64,000 bases of DNA from Pseudomonas crudilactis (lineage in GTDB: Bacteria; Pseudomonadota; Gammaproteobacteria; Pseudomonadales; Pseudomonadaceae), in contig NZ_WXVV01000015.1 in the NCBI RefSeq assembly GCF_013433315.1, forward strand, positions 1 through 64,000, written 5' to 3'. Shown here piece after piece: positions 9,262-17,502 of this stretch; the stretch's first letter is position 1, and every line of letters begins with the position of its first letter. The notes under the pieces are model-generated. The model was not told the origin of the DNA and ran no database searches. It saw nothing but the letters and a program-made list of their open reading frames with translations. The position numbers and the translations under genes were made by a program.

Positions 9262-10155
9262 TTAAGCCTGATTGAGCTGTGCTTTGAGCAAATCACGGAA
9301 GGTCTGGATCAGCGGCTCACGGCTGCGGCCCCGGCGCATGATCATCGAAAACGGCGCTTGGTAACCGAAGGTCGCCGGCAGCAACACGCGCAGGTCACCC
9401 TTGTCGGCCCAGGCCTGAGCGTAGTGCTCCGGCAAATAACCGATGTAGGCACCGGACAGCACCAGAATCAGCTGTGCCTCCATACTTTCCACGGTGGCGG
9501 CGCTGTGTTTGAAACCGTGCCGCGCCAGTTCCGCCTGACTCCAGTAACCGCGCCCGACCATGCGTTGCTGGGTGATGACTTGTTCGGGAATCCGCCGTTC
9601 GTTGAACAACGGGTGCCGGCTGCTGCAATACAGCCAGTGCTGCTCGCGATACAGAGGCATGTAGATCAGACCGCTCATGCGCGTGGAAAACGCACCGATG
9701 GCGAGATCGAGGCGGTTGTCCTGCACGCCGAGTTGCAGTTCGTACGGGCTCATCACCGACAGATGCAAATGCACCGCCGGGTGTTCCTGGCTGTAGGCGC
9801 CGATGGCTTCGGCGAACGGCAAGGCCTTGTCGCTGACGGTGGAGTCGATCACGCCGAGGTTGAGCGTGCCACGCAGTTCGCCCTTGAGCGCGGCGGCGTA
9901 TTGCTCGAAGCCTTCGAGTTCGGCGAGCAGGCGCAGGGTTTCCTGATGGAACAGCTCACCCTTGCTGGTCAGGCTGAAGCCGCCGCGCCCGCGATGGCAC
10001 AGCACCAGGCCGAGCGCGGCTTCGAGCTGGCTCATGTAGGTGCTGATCGCCGAGGTCGACAGGTTGAGTTCCTGTTGGGCGTTGGCAAAACCCTGATGAC
10101 GGACGACGCTGACGAAGATGCGCAACAGTTTCAGGTCGGGTAAAGCGTTGGCCAT
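9262..10155 (-). CDS. gbuR: LysR-type regulator, probably GbuR
   Basis: 297 aa with an N-terminal winged helix-turn-helix (about 1-65) and a LysR effector domain. It is divergent from the guanidinobutyrase gene, as gbuR (PA1422) is from gbuA in P. aeruginosa, where it activates gbuA in response to 4-guanidinobutyrate. The assignment rests mainly on gene order; the sequence alone shows only a LysR regulator. The shared 396-bp spacer would hold its operator. Confidence 0.75.
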   Translation of the reverse strand: MANALPDLKLLRIFVSVVRHQGFANAQQELNLSTSAISTYMSQLEAALGLVLCHRGRGGFSLTSKGELFHQETLRLLAELEGFEQYAAALKGELRGTLNLGVIDSTVSDKALPFAEAIGAYSQEHPAVHLHLSVMSPYELQLGVQDNRLDLAIGAFSTRMSGLIYMPLYREQHWLYCSSRHPLFNERRIPEQVITQQRMVGRGYWSQAELARHGFKHSAATVESMEAQLILVLSGAYIGYLPEHYAQAWADKGDLRVLLPATFGYQAPFSMIMRRGRSREPLIQTFRDLLKAQLNQA

Positions 10156-10551
10156 GTCTGCTCCGGGCTTTAGAGATGTGTTGCCTGATAGAACCTTCCC
10201 TCATCCCAGCCCTCTCCCGGAGGGAGAGGGAGCCGACCGGGTTGTTATGAGGATTTACGCCGACCTGCGATATCGAGTCGATCTCAGGATTTGAAAGCCA
10301 TGGAGATCAGCCCCCTCTCCCTTCGGGAGAGGGCTGGGGTGAGGGCAGCGATATCCAGCCGATCACTATCTTGAACCCGCCAAAGTCTAATCCCAGAGTC
10401 TTCATTAGTTTAGAAAAATCTGAACTAAGTTTTTGCCCGTAGCGATTCTTTCCCCGCACTACATTTCGCATCATCGGCCCCACAGCGGCGTCCGAACCTG
10501 TGCTCCACGGCGCGCCGACATAAATAAAACAAAGACGATGAGGCCTTACCC
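10156..10551. promoter_or_regulatory. gbuR-gbuA divergent spacer with a REP-like inverted pair
   Basis: The spacer carries two inverted copies of a CCCTCA(T/C)CCCAGCCCTCTCCC element at 10198-10230 and 10312-10346, a repeat family common in fluorescens-group genomes. The roughly 200 bp next to gbuA is AT-rich and probably holds its promoter and GbuR site, but I could not identify a convincing LysR box. GAGG at 10540-10543 serves the GTG start of gbuA. Confidence 0.6.
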
Positions 10552-11502
10552 GTGGACAAGATTCTTCACCAACCACTGGGCGGCAACGAAATGCCGCGCT
10601 TCGGCGGCATCGCCACCATGCTCCGACTCCCCCATGTACCGACCGCTGCCGGTTTGGACGCTGCCTTCGTTGGCGTGCCACTGGACATCGGTACTTCCCT
10701 GCGCCCCGGCACCCGCTTCGGGCCACGCGACATCCGCACCGAATCGGTGATGATCCGCCCGTACAACATGGCCACCGGCGCTGCGCCGTTCGACTCGCTG
10801 TCGGTCGCCGACATCGGTGACGTGGCGATCAACACCTTCAACCTGCTCGACGCCGTGCGCATCATCGAAGAAGCCTACGACAATATCCTCGAGCACAACG
10901 TGATCCCGATGACCCTGGGTGGCGACCACACCATCACCCTGCCGATCCTGCGTGCGATCCATAAAAAACACGGCAAGGTCGGTCTGGTGCACATCGATGC
11001 CCACGCGGACGTCAACGATCACATGTTCGGCGAGAAAATCGCCCACGGTACGACCTTCCGTCGCGCTGTCGAAGAAGGTCTGCTCGATTGCGATCGCGTG
11101 GTGCAGATCGGTCTGCGCGCCCAGGGTTACACCGCTGAAGACTTCAACTGGAGCCGCGATCAGGGCTTCCGCGTGGTTCAGGCCGAAGAGTGCTGGCACA
11201 AGTCGCTGGCACCGCTGATGGCTGAAGTGCGCGAGAAAGTCGGCGGCGGCCCGGTGTACCTGAGCTTCGACATCGACGGCATCGATCCGGCCTGGGCCCC
11301 TGGCACCGGCACCCCGGAAATCGGTGGTCTGACGACCATTCAGGCGATTGAAATCATCCGTGGCTGCCAAGGCCTCGACCTGATCGGCTGCGATCTGGTA
11401 GAAGTCTCGCCCGCTTATGACACCACCGGCAACACCTCGCTGCTGGCCGCCAACCTGCTGTACGAAATGCTCTGCGTACTGCCTGGCGTGGTCCATCGCT
11501 GA
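10552..11502 (+). CDS. gbuA: Guanidinobutyrase (ureohydrolase family)
   Basis: 316 aa, arginase/agmatinase family. It would hydrolyse 4-guanidinobutyrate to 4-aminobutyrate and urea using two manganese ions. The metal ligands are visible: His126 (GGDHT), Asp149, His151 and Asp153 (DAHAD), and Asp240 and Asp242 (FDIDG). The N-terminus MDKILHQPLGGNEMPRFGG and the whole sequence look very close to P. aeruginosa GbuA rather than agmatinase or guanidinopropionase. The start is GTG, eight bases after GAGG. Gene order gbuR-gbuA-PA1420-PA1419-PA1418 supports the call. Confidence 0.9.
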   Translation: MDKILHQPLGGNEMPRFGGIATMLRLPHVPTAAGLDAAFVGVPLDIGTSLRPGTRFGPRDIRTESVMIRPYNMATGAAPFDSLSVADIGDVAINTFNLLDAVRIIEEAYDNILEHNVIPMTLGGDHTITLPILRAIHKKHGKVGLVHIDAHADVNDHMFGEKIAHGTTFRRAVEEGLLDCDRVVQIGLRAQGYTAEDFNWSRDQGFRVVQAEECWHKSLAPLMAEVREKVGGGPVYLSFDIDGIDPAWAPGTGTPEIGGLTTIQAIEIIRGCQGLDLIGCDLVEVSPAYDTTGNTSLLAANLLYEMLCVLPGVVHR

Positions 11503-11512
11503 GGGTCGGGTC

Positions 11513-11935
11513 ATGAACGCACGTGATCAGGTTTTGCAAGCGGCCGCCGAGCTGGTGGCCGCCTTCGCCCGTAACGATCGCGAGGCTTACTTCGGCGCGT
11601 TCAGCACCGATGCGAGTTTCGTTTTCTACACCCTCGAACAGCCGCTGCTGTCGCGCGATGCCTATCAGGCCTTGTGGGACAGCTGGCGCGCCGAGGATGG
11701 CTTCGAGGTGCTGGCGTGCACCTCAAGCAACGCCTTCGTCAGCCTGCAAGGTGACGTGGCGATTTTCATCCATGACGTGGCCACCGAGCTGCGCATGCAA
11801 GGGGAGCAACACTTCAGCCAGGAGCGCGAGACGATTGTTTTCAAGAAACAAACGTCGAGCCTAGAACAACAAGGCCATTGGCTGGCCTGTCACGAACATT
11901 TGTCCGCAATGCCGGAAGGGCTGCCATCCCCTTAG
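11513..11935 (+). CDS. NTF2-like (SnoaL/DUF4440-type) small protein, PA1420-like
   Basis: 140 aa with the NTF2-fold pattern: an N-terminal helix (LQAAAELVAAFARNDREAYFGAF) followed by beta strands. It begins 10 bp after gbuA and precedes two permease genes, so it belongs to the guanidino-compound operon. The biochemical role is unknown; a binding or accessory enzyme role is possible. The ATG at 11513 is chosen because further upstream codons lie inside gbuA. Confidence 0.75.
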   Translation: MNARDQVLQAAAELVAAFARNDREAYFGAFSTDASFVFYTLEQPLLSRDAYQALWDSWRAEDGFEVLACTSSNAFVSLQGDVAIFIHDVATELRMQGEQHFSQERETIVFKKQTSSLEQQGHWLACHEHLSAMPEGLPSP

Positions 11936-11990
11936 CCAAGACAGGTGACGCTCACGCACGATGAGCGCGCCTTTATGATCGGAGCAGATC

Positions 11991-13493
11991 ATGAATAACA
12001 ACAACAACGACCAAAGCCTTACGCAGATTGAAACCCACGGGGTCGAACAGATCCCGGACCACGAACGCAGCGCAGGCCCGACGGACTTGTTCCGGATGAT
12101 CTTCGGTGGTTCGAATACCTTTGCCACCGCCGTGCTCGGCAGTTTCCCGGTGCTGTTCGGTCTGTCTTTTCAGGCCGGCGTCTGGGCGATTGTGCTGGGC
12201 GTGCTGCTCGGCTCGCTGATCCTCGCACCGATGGGCCTGTTCGGCCCGCTCAACGGCACCAACAATGCCGTGTCGTCCGGTGCGCATTTCGGTGTGCACG
12301 GGCGGATCGTCGGTTCGTTCCTGTCGCTGTTGACCGCTATCGCGTTTTTCTCGCTCTCGGTATGGAGTTCGGGGGATGCGCTGATCGGAGGTGCGAAACG
12401 CCTGATCGGTCTGCCGGAAACCGACTTGACCCTGGGCCTGGCCTACGGTCTGTTCGCGATTCTGGTGCTGACCGTGTGCATCTACGGCTTCCGCTTTCTG
12501 CTGTGGGTGAACAAGATCGCGGTGTGGAGCGCCAGCCTGTTGTTCCTGCTGGGCATCTTCGCCTTCGCCGGTCCTTTTGATGTGAACTACGCCGGTACGG
12601 TGAACCTCGGTCAGCCAGGCTTCTGGGCCGCGTTCATCGGCGCCGCGCTGGTAGCGATGAGCAACCCGATTTCCTTCGGCGCGTTCCTCGGCGACTGGTC
12701 GCGCTACATCCCGCGTGACACCTCCAAGCAACGCATCATGGCGGCGGTGGTGCTGTCGCAGATCGCCACGTTCATCCCGTTCCTGTTCGGCCTGAGCACC
12801 GCGACCATCGTCGCGATCAAGGCGCCGGACTACATCGCGGCGAACAACTACGTGGGCGGTTTGCTGGCGGTGTCGCCGAGCTGGTTCTTCCTGCCGGTGT
12901 GCCTGATTGCGGTGATCGGCGGCATGTCCACCGGCACCACTTCGCTGTATGGCACCGGGCTGGACATGTCCAGCGTGTTCCCGCGTGTGCTGTCGCGGGT
13001 GAAAGCGACGCTGCTGATCGGCGTGCTGTCGATTGCCTTCATTTTCATCGGCCGTTTTGCGGCGAACCTGGTGCAGAGCGTGTCGACCTTCGCCGTGCTG
13101 ATCATCACCTGCACCACGCCGTGGATGGTGATCATGATCATCGGTCTGTTGGTGCGTCGCGGCTTCTATTGCCCGGATGACCTGCAAGTGTTCACCCGTG
13201 GCGAGCAAGGCGGACGCTACTGGTTCAGCCACGGCTGGAACTGGCGCGGTCTGGGCGCATGGATCCCGAGCGCGGCGGTTGGCCTGTGCTTCGTCAATTT
13301 GCCGGGGCAGTTCGTCGGCCCGCTGGGTGAAATGGCCGGCGGCATCGACATCAGTTTGCCAGTGACCCTGGGCCTGGCCTCGGTGGTGTACCTGACGCTG
13401 CTGAGCCTGTTCCCGGAACCGCGCGAAGTGTTCGGCCCGACGGATGCCCGGCGTGAAGCCGCAGTAAAACCTCAACTGCGTCAGGCCGCCTGA
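11991..13493 (+). CDS. NCS1-type purine/cytosine-like permease (PA1419-like)
   Basis: 500 aa, hydrophobic, with about 12 transmembrane segments and NCS1 features such as the N-terminal GRSAGPTDLF-like stretch and the GANTFAT-like first helix. It is a cation-coupled inner-membrane importer. Position in the gbu operon suggests uptake of a guanidino compound or related base rather than cytosine. It is followed by a REP pair that separates it from the symporter gene. Confidence 0.8.
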   Translation: MNNNNNDQSLTQIETHGVEQIPDHERSAGPTDLFRMIFGGSNTFATAVLGSFPVLFGLSFQAGVWAIVLGVLLGSLILAPMGLFGPLNGTNNAVSSGAHFGVHGRIVGSFLSLLTAIAFFSLSVWSSGDALIGGAKRLIGLPETDLTLGLAYGLFAILVLTVCIYGFRFLLWVNKIAVWSASLLFLLGIFAFAGPFDVNYAGTVNLGQPGFWAAFIGAALVAMSNPISFGAFLGDWSRYIPRDTSKQRIMAAVVLSQIATFIPFLFGLSTATIVAIKAPDYIAANNYVGGLLAVSPSWFFLPVCLIAVIGGMSTGTTSLYGTGLDMSSVFPRVLSRVKATLLIGVLSIAFIFIGRFAANLVQSVSTFAVLIITCTTPWMVIMIIGLLVRRGFYCPDDLQVFTRGEQGGRYWFSHGWNWRGLGAWIPSAAVGLCFVNLPGQFVGPLGEMAGGIDISLPVTLGLASVVYLTLLSLFPEPREVFGPTDARREAAVKPQLRQAA

Positions 13494-13503
13494 CGCAGAT
13501 CCC

Positions 13504-13596
13504 CCTGTGGGAGCGAGCTTGCTCGCGAAGACTTCAGCACATTCAACATTGAAGTGACTGACAGACCGCCTTCGCGAGCAAGCTCGCTCCCACAGG
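13504..13596. repeat. REP doublet, GAGCGAGCTTGCTCGC family
   Basis: Two facing palindromic units sit in the 151-bp gap between the NCS1 permease and the symporter. They may set differential mRNA stability inside the operon. Confidence 0.9.
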
Positions 13597-13644
13597 AGAC
13601 TGAATTCAGCCTCACATAAAAAAGACAATCGGAGACACGCCATC

Positions 13645-15024
13645 ATGGCTTTGGATTTATTCGTCGTCCTCATCTACGCCGCCGGCATGCTCTTGCTCGG
13701 CTACTTCGGCATGCGCAAGGCCAAGACCAACGAGGACTTTCTCGTTGCCGGTCGTAACCTCGGCCCAAGCCTGTACATGGGCACCATGGCTGCGACCGTG
13801 CTCGGTGGTGCGTCCACCGTCGGCACCGTGCGCCTGGGCTACGTGCATGGCATCTCCGGTTTCTGGCTGTGCGCGGCTCTGGGTTGCGGCATCGTCGCGT
13901 TGAACCTGTTCCTCGCCAAACCGTTGCTGAAACTGAAGATCTACACCGTTACCCAGGTCCTGGAAAAACGCTACAACCCGATGGCCCGCTCAGCGAGCGC
14001 GGCGATCATGCTGGCCTACGCACTGATGATCGGCGTGACCTCGATCCTGGCGATCGGCACCGTGTTGCAAGTGCTGTTTGACCTGCCATTCTGGGTTTCG
14101 GTACTCGTCGGTGGTGGCGTCGTGGTGATCTACTCGGCGATTGGTGGCATGTGGTCGCTGACCCTGACCGACATCGTCCAGTTCATCATCAAGACCGTGG
14201 GCCTGATGTTCATCCTGTTGCCGATCTGCCTGTACCGCGTCGGCGGCTGGGACGAACTGGTGCTGAAACTGCCGGCCACTGCCTTCAGCTTCACCACGAT
14301 CGGCTGGGACACGATCATCACCTACTTCATGATCTACTTCTTCGGCATCCTGATCGGTCAGGACATCTGGCAACGGGTGTTCACCGTCAGGACCGCGAAA
14401 GTCGCGCAATATGCCGGCAGCATCGCCGGCATCTACTGCATCGTCTACGGCCTGGCCTGCGCGCTGATCGGCATGGCTGCGCATGTGCTGATCCCGGATC
14501 TGGACAACGTCAACAACGCTTTCGCCGCCATCGTCAAACTGTCGCTGCCGGACGGCATTCGGGGTCTGGTGATCGCTGCGGCACTCGCTGCGATGATGTC
14601 CACCGCCAGCGCCGGCCTGCTCGCCGCTGCCACCACCGTAACGGAAGACCTGCTGCCGAAACTGCGTGGCGGCAAACAGTCGAGCCTGGGCATCAACCGC
14701 CTGTTCACCCTGCTGACCGGTGTTGTCGTACTGGGTATCGCGTTGGTAGTGAACGATGTCATCAGCGCCCTGACCCTCGCTTACAACCTCTTGGTGGGCG
14801 GCATGCTGATCCCGCTGATCGGTGCGATCTTCTGGAAACGCGCGACCACCGCCGGCGCCATCGCCAGCATGGGCCTGGGTTTTGCCACCGCGCTGCTGTT
14901 CATGTTCAAGGACGGTCTGGACGCCAACACGCCGATCTACTACAGCCTGGCTGTGGGTCTGGTGAGTTTTGTGGTGGTGAGCCTCGCCTCGCGCCGTCCT
15001 GTCTCGGTGGCTCGCGCGATCTAA
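13645..15024 (+). CDS. Sodium:solute symporter (PA1418-like)
   Basis: 459 aa, SSF family, beginning with a membrane helix (LDLFVVLIYAAGMLLLGYF) and the typical second-helix region NEDFLVAGRNLG. About 13 membrane segments are expected. It would import a solute with sodium. Placement at the end of the gbu block suggests a guanidino compound, its product, or a related amine. A Rho-independent terminator begins 34 bp after the stop codon. Confidence 0.85.
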   Translation: MALDLFVVLIYAAGMLLLGYFGMRKAKTNEDFLVAGRNLGPSLYMGTMAATVLGGASTVGTVRLGYVHGISGFWLCAALGCGIVALNLFLAKPLLKLKIYTVTQVLEKRYNPMARSASAAIMLAYALMIGVTSILAIGTVLQVLFDLPFWVSVLVGGGVVVIYSAIGGMWSLTLTDIVQFIIKTVGLMFILLPICLYRVGGWDELVLKLPATAFSFTTIGWDTIITYFMIYFFGILIGQDIWQRVFTVRTAKVAQYAGSIAGIYCIVYGLACALIGMAAHVLIPDLDNVNNAFAAIVKLSLPDGIRGLVIAAALAAMMSTASAGLLAAATTVTEDLLPKLRGGKQSSLGINRLFTLLTGVVVLGIALVVNDVISALTLAYNLLVGGMLIPLIGAIFWKRATTAGAIASMGLGFATALLFMFKDGLDANTPIYYSLAVGLVSFVVVSLASRRPVSVARAI

Positions 15025-15057
15025 GCTGAAACATAACGACTTGATGCTTTCTTCGAC

Positions 15058-15090
15058 GAGTGTGGCGTCGGTTGCCACACTCGTTTTTTT
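15058..15090 (+). terminator. Rho-independent terminator after the symporter gene
   Basis: Perfect 9-bp stem GAGTGTGGC/GCCACACTC with a seven-base loop, followed by GTTTTTTT. It ends the gbu operon. Confidence 0.92.
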
Positions 15091-15110
15091 ACGCCGGGAG
15101 AAAAGTACTG

Positions 15111-15836
15111 ATGAAGATCGTTTCTCGCGATCAGTGGTTTGAGGTGCAGCATCTGAGCGATGGCGTTCGGCTGATTCATGAGCCGTATATTCGACCGTTC
15201 TACCGCTGCAATCTGTGGCACGTTCAGGGTCGCGACAAAGACTTGCTGCTCGATAGCGGATCGGGGCTGGTCAGCCTGCGCGAGCAGTTGCCATGGATTA
15301 CCGAGCGCCCATTGGTGGCGGTGGCCAGTCATTGCCATTTCGACCACATCGCCGGGCATCATGAGTTCGCTGAACGGCTGGTGCATCGCGCCGAGGCGGA
15401 CATTCTTGCCGCGCCGGATGGCGAAAACGACTTGAGCCGCGCCTTCGTCGGCGATGACATGTTCGAGGCGCACCCGGATTGCCCGTTGTGCTACGCCGAA
15501 TACCGGGTCAAAGCCGCGCCGGCCACCGGGTTTGTCGAGGACGGCGATGTGCTCGATCTGGGCAATCGCACGCTGCAGGTGCTGCACACACCGGGGCATT
15601 CGCCGGGCGGGATCAGCCTGTATGAGGCGGCGACGCAAACCCTGTTCAGCGGCGACATCATCTACGACGGCCCGCTGATCGAAGACGCCTACCACTCCGA
15701 TCTGCAGGACTACGCCACCAGTCTGCGGCGTTTGCAGAAATTGCCAATACGCACCGTGCATGGCGGGCATTTCGGCAGCTTTTCCGGGGAGCATTTGCGC
15801 TCGATGATTGACCAGTGGTTACGCGGCCACGCCTGA
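15111..15836 (+). CDS. MBL-fold metallo-hydrolase
   Basis: 241 aa. The zinc-binding HxHxDH motif appears as SHCHFDHIAG near residue 77. Later ligands are in TPGHSPGG and LFSGDII, with a final His in HGGHFG. The family covers glyoxalase II-like, lactonase and thioesterase-like hydrolases; the substrate cannot be told. GGGAG at 15096-15100 supports the ATG at 15111. A small acyl-carrier-like gene follows after 43 bp. Confidence 0.82.
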   Translation: MKIVSRDQWFEVQHLSDGVRLIHEPYIRPFYRCNLWHVQGRDKDLLLDSGSGLVSLREQLPWITERPLVAVASHCHFDHIAGHHEFAERLVHRAEADILAAPDGENDLSRAFVGDDMFEAHPDCPLCYAEYRVKAAPATGFVEDGDVLDLGNRTLQVLHTPGHSPGGISLYEAATQTLFSGDIIYDGPLIEDAYHSDLQDYATSLRRLQKLPIRTVHGGHFGSFSGEHLRSMIDQWLRGHA

Positions 15837-15879
15837 GGCCTGCTTCACTCAAGCACAACAACCATCAGAAAAATCTGCC

Positions 15880-16128
15880 ATGAGAAGAGCTGCCGTGCGT
15901 GCCGCCGTGCATCGATATATCCGGCGTCTGCTGGAAACCCGCGAATTCACCGACAACACCAGTCTGGTGCAATTGGGCCTGGAGAAAGCCGATATAGAAG
16001 ATCTGATCTTCCATCTGGAAGATGAATTCGGACTGACGGCGTTCACCGCCGAGGAAGACCGCATGCTCAAGACCGCGAAGACCGCGAATGACTTGAGCCG
16101 GTTTTTGCTGGAAATCGGGCGGCACTGA
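15880..16128 (+). CDS. Acyl carrier protein-like small protein lacking the phosphopantetheine serine
   Basis: 82 aa, acidic in its C-terminal half, with an ACP-like four-helix pattern (TDNTSLVQLGLEKADIEDLI, then a loop and a terminal amphipathic helix). Where carrier proteins have Asp-Ser-Leu at the start of helix 2, this protein reads EKADIED, so no serine is available for 4'-phosphopantetheine. It could be a non-acylated ACP-fold protein or a partner of the upstream hydrolase. No strong ribosome site is visible, so the exact start is uncertain. Confidence 0.65.
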   Translation: MRRAAVRAAVHRYIRRLLETREFTDNTSLVQLGLEKADIEDLIFHLEDEFGLTAFTAEEDRMLKTAKTANDLSRFLLEIGRH

Positions 16129-16132
16129 AAAG

Positions 16133-16198
16133 CAAAAGATCGCAGCCTGCGGCAGCTCCTACACCGACTTATGCAGGAGTTGCCGAAAGCTGCGATCT
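16133..16198. repeat. Palindromic repeat, GATCGCAGCCTGCGGCAGCTCCT family
   Basis: An inverted pair of the AAGATCGCAGC...GCAGCTCCTAC element lies between the convergent ACP-like and PA1414-family genes. It could also act as a shared transcript end. Confidence 0.8.
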
Positions 16199-16233
16199 AT
16201 TGATCTTGAATCCTTGATCTCGGATCGGGGGCG

Positions 16234-16362
16234 TTACCGGCGCCGTTGTTGACGGCGACGCTGCTCGTCATCGGTGCGGATCGGTACAGGTTGTAGAGGC
16301 GGTTCGATCAAACCGAGGGCAACACCCAAATCGTGCAGCCAGTTTTGAATTTTCTCTTTCAT
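16234..16362 (-). CDS. PA1414-family micro-protein
   Basis: 42 aa: an amphipathic N-terminal helix (MKEKIQNWLHDLGVALGLIE), a Pro-rich linker and a strongly basic Arg/Gln tail. An AGGGGG ribosome site about seven bases upstream favours this ATG over one two codons earlier. It lies next to a LysR gene just as PA1414 lies next to PA1413. From memory, the P. aeruginosa PA1414 transcript is strongly induced at low oxygen and yields the small RNA SicX. No clear Anr box is visible in the 142-bp spacer here. Protein function is unknown. Confidence 0.65.
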   Translation of the reverse strand: MKEKIQNWLHDLGVALGLIEPPLQPVPIRTDDEQRRRQQRRR

Positions 16363-16504
16363 CGTCATGCCCCCTTCAGGGTGGTGCTGAGCGGCCGGAA
16401 TTCTGAGGTCGCTTCGCACTGATAATAGTCCGAAGTCCTACGCAATGCTCGGCCAAATCCGCAATGATCTGTTACTGAATTGAACAGAATATGCCGCCAT
16501 TGGT

Positions 16505-17398
16505 TCAGGCTGTTTCCCGGGTTTCGATCTGAGCCGCAGGATAGACAGCCTGCTGCACCTCGATCCAGGCATTGAGGTTGGCGCCGACCATGCCCTTGCG
16601 CCACATGAGCCATGTTGTCGCAGCCACAAATGGCTCGGCCAACGGATGCACCGCGACGCTATCGCGCCCCGGCAGACTGGCCAGCATCGACTCCGACATC
16701 AACGCCACGCCACTGCCGGCAATCACGCAGGCGAGCATGCCCTGATACGACTCGATCTCCATCGCCCGGCCCATAGTCGCGTGATAGTGCGAAAACCACG
16801 CCTCCAGGCGCATGCGGTAGGAACAGCCGCGACGAAAGGTGAACACCGAACGCCCTTCAACATCCCGCGCGCTGCGCACCGGCGGATGATCGATTTCAGT
16901 GATCAGCACCAGCCGCTCCTCGCACAACGGCACGCCGTCGAGCCCGGCCAGTTCCAGCGGGCCGTCGACCAACGCGGCATCAAGACGGCCGGTGAGCAAG
17001 CCCTCCAGCAACTCCCCACTGGGCGCTGACTGCACCTGTAGATTCACCGCTGGATACTGTTTGTGATAACGCGCCAGCAGCGCCGGCAGATGAATCGCCG
17101 CCGTGCTGTACATGGTGCCCAACGCAAAATCGCCGGCCGGTTTGCCGCCCATCACCGCCGCACTGGCCTGATCGCGCAAGGCGAACAGTTTGCCGGTGTA
17201 GTCCAGCAGGACTTTTCCCGCAGGCGACAGCTGCAAACGCTGACGCTCACGGACGAAAAGCTCGACACCGAGTTGTTCTTCGAGCTGTTTGAGCCGGGTC
17301 GACAGGTTCGACGGCACCCGGTGCAGGCGTTCGGCGGCGCGGGTGATTGATCCCTCCTCGGCCACGGCCTGAAAGATCCGCAGTTGGCTGAACTCCAC
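16505..17398 (-). CDS. LysR-type regulator, PtrR-like
   Basis: 297 aa. The winged helix-turn-helix (GSITRAAERLHRVPSNLST) and the effector-domain stretch ESYQGMLACVIAGSGVAL closely resemble E. coli PtrR (YneJ), a regulator of putrescine use. It matches the position of PA1413. It is divergent from a YbfB/YjiJ-type MFS gene across a 104-bp spacer and may control it. The ligand is not known. Confidence 0.82.
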   Translation of the reverse strand: MEFSQLRIFQAVAEEGSITRAAERLHRVPSNLSTRLKQLEEQLGVELFVRERQRLQLSPAGKVLLDYTGKLFALRDQASAAVMGGKPAGDFALGTMYSTAAIHLPALLARYHKQYPAVNLQVQSAPSGELLEGLLTGRLDAALVDGPLELAGLDGVPLCEERLVLITEIDHPPVRSARDVEGRSVFTFRRGCSYRMRLEAWFSHYHATMGRAMEIESYQGMLACVIAGSGVALMSESMLASLPGRDSVAVHPLAEPFVAATTWLMWRKGMVGANLNAWIEVQQAVYPAAQIETRETA

Positions 17399-17502
17399 AA
17401 CCTTTCTCCATAACAGAACAAGTTACTCACTATTATTCAATTTTAAAGAAAGTCAATCAGTCCTAGCCTGACGGTCATTGATCCTTCAAAGGAATCCCGA
17501 CC

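Noticed and set aside
10552..11502. Calling the ureohydrolase agmatinase (speB)
   Set aside because: N-terminal sequence and the gbuR-gbuA-PA1420-PA1419-PA1418 order point to guanidinobutyrase instead.
11973..13673. 566-codon minus-strand frame opposite the NCS1 permease
   Set aside because: The product is Arg/Gln/His-rich nonsense typical of antisense of a membrane-protein gene.
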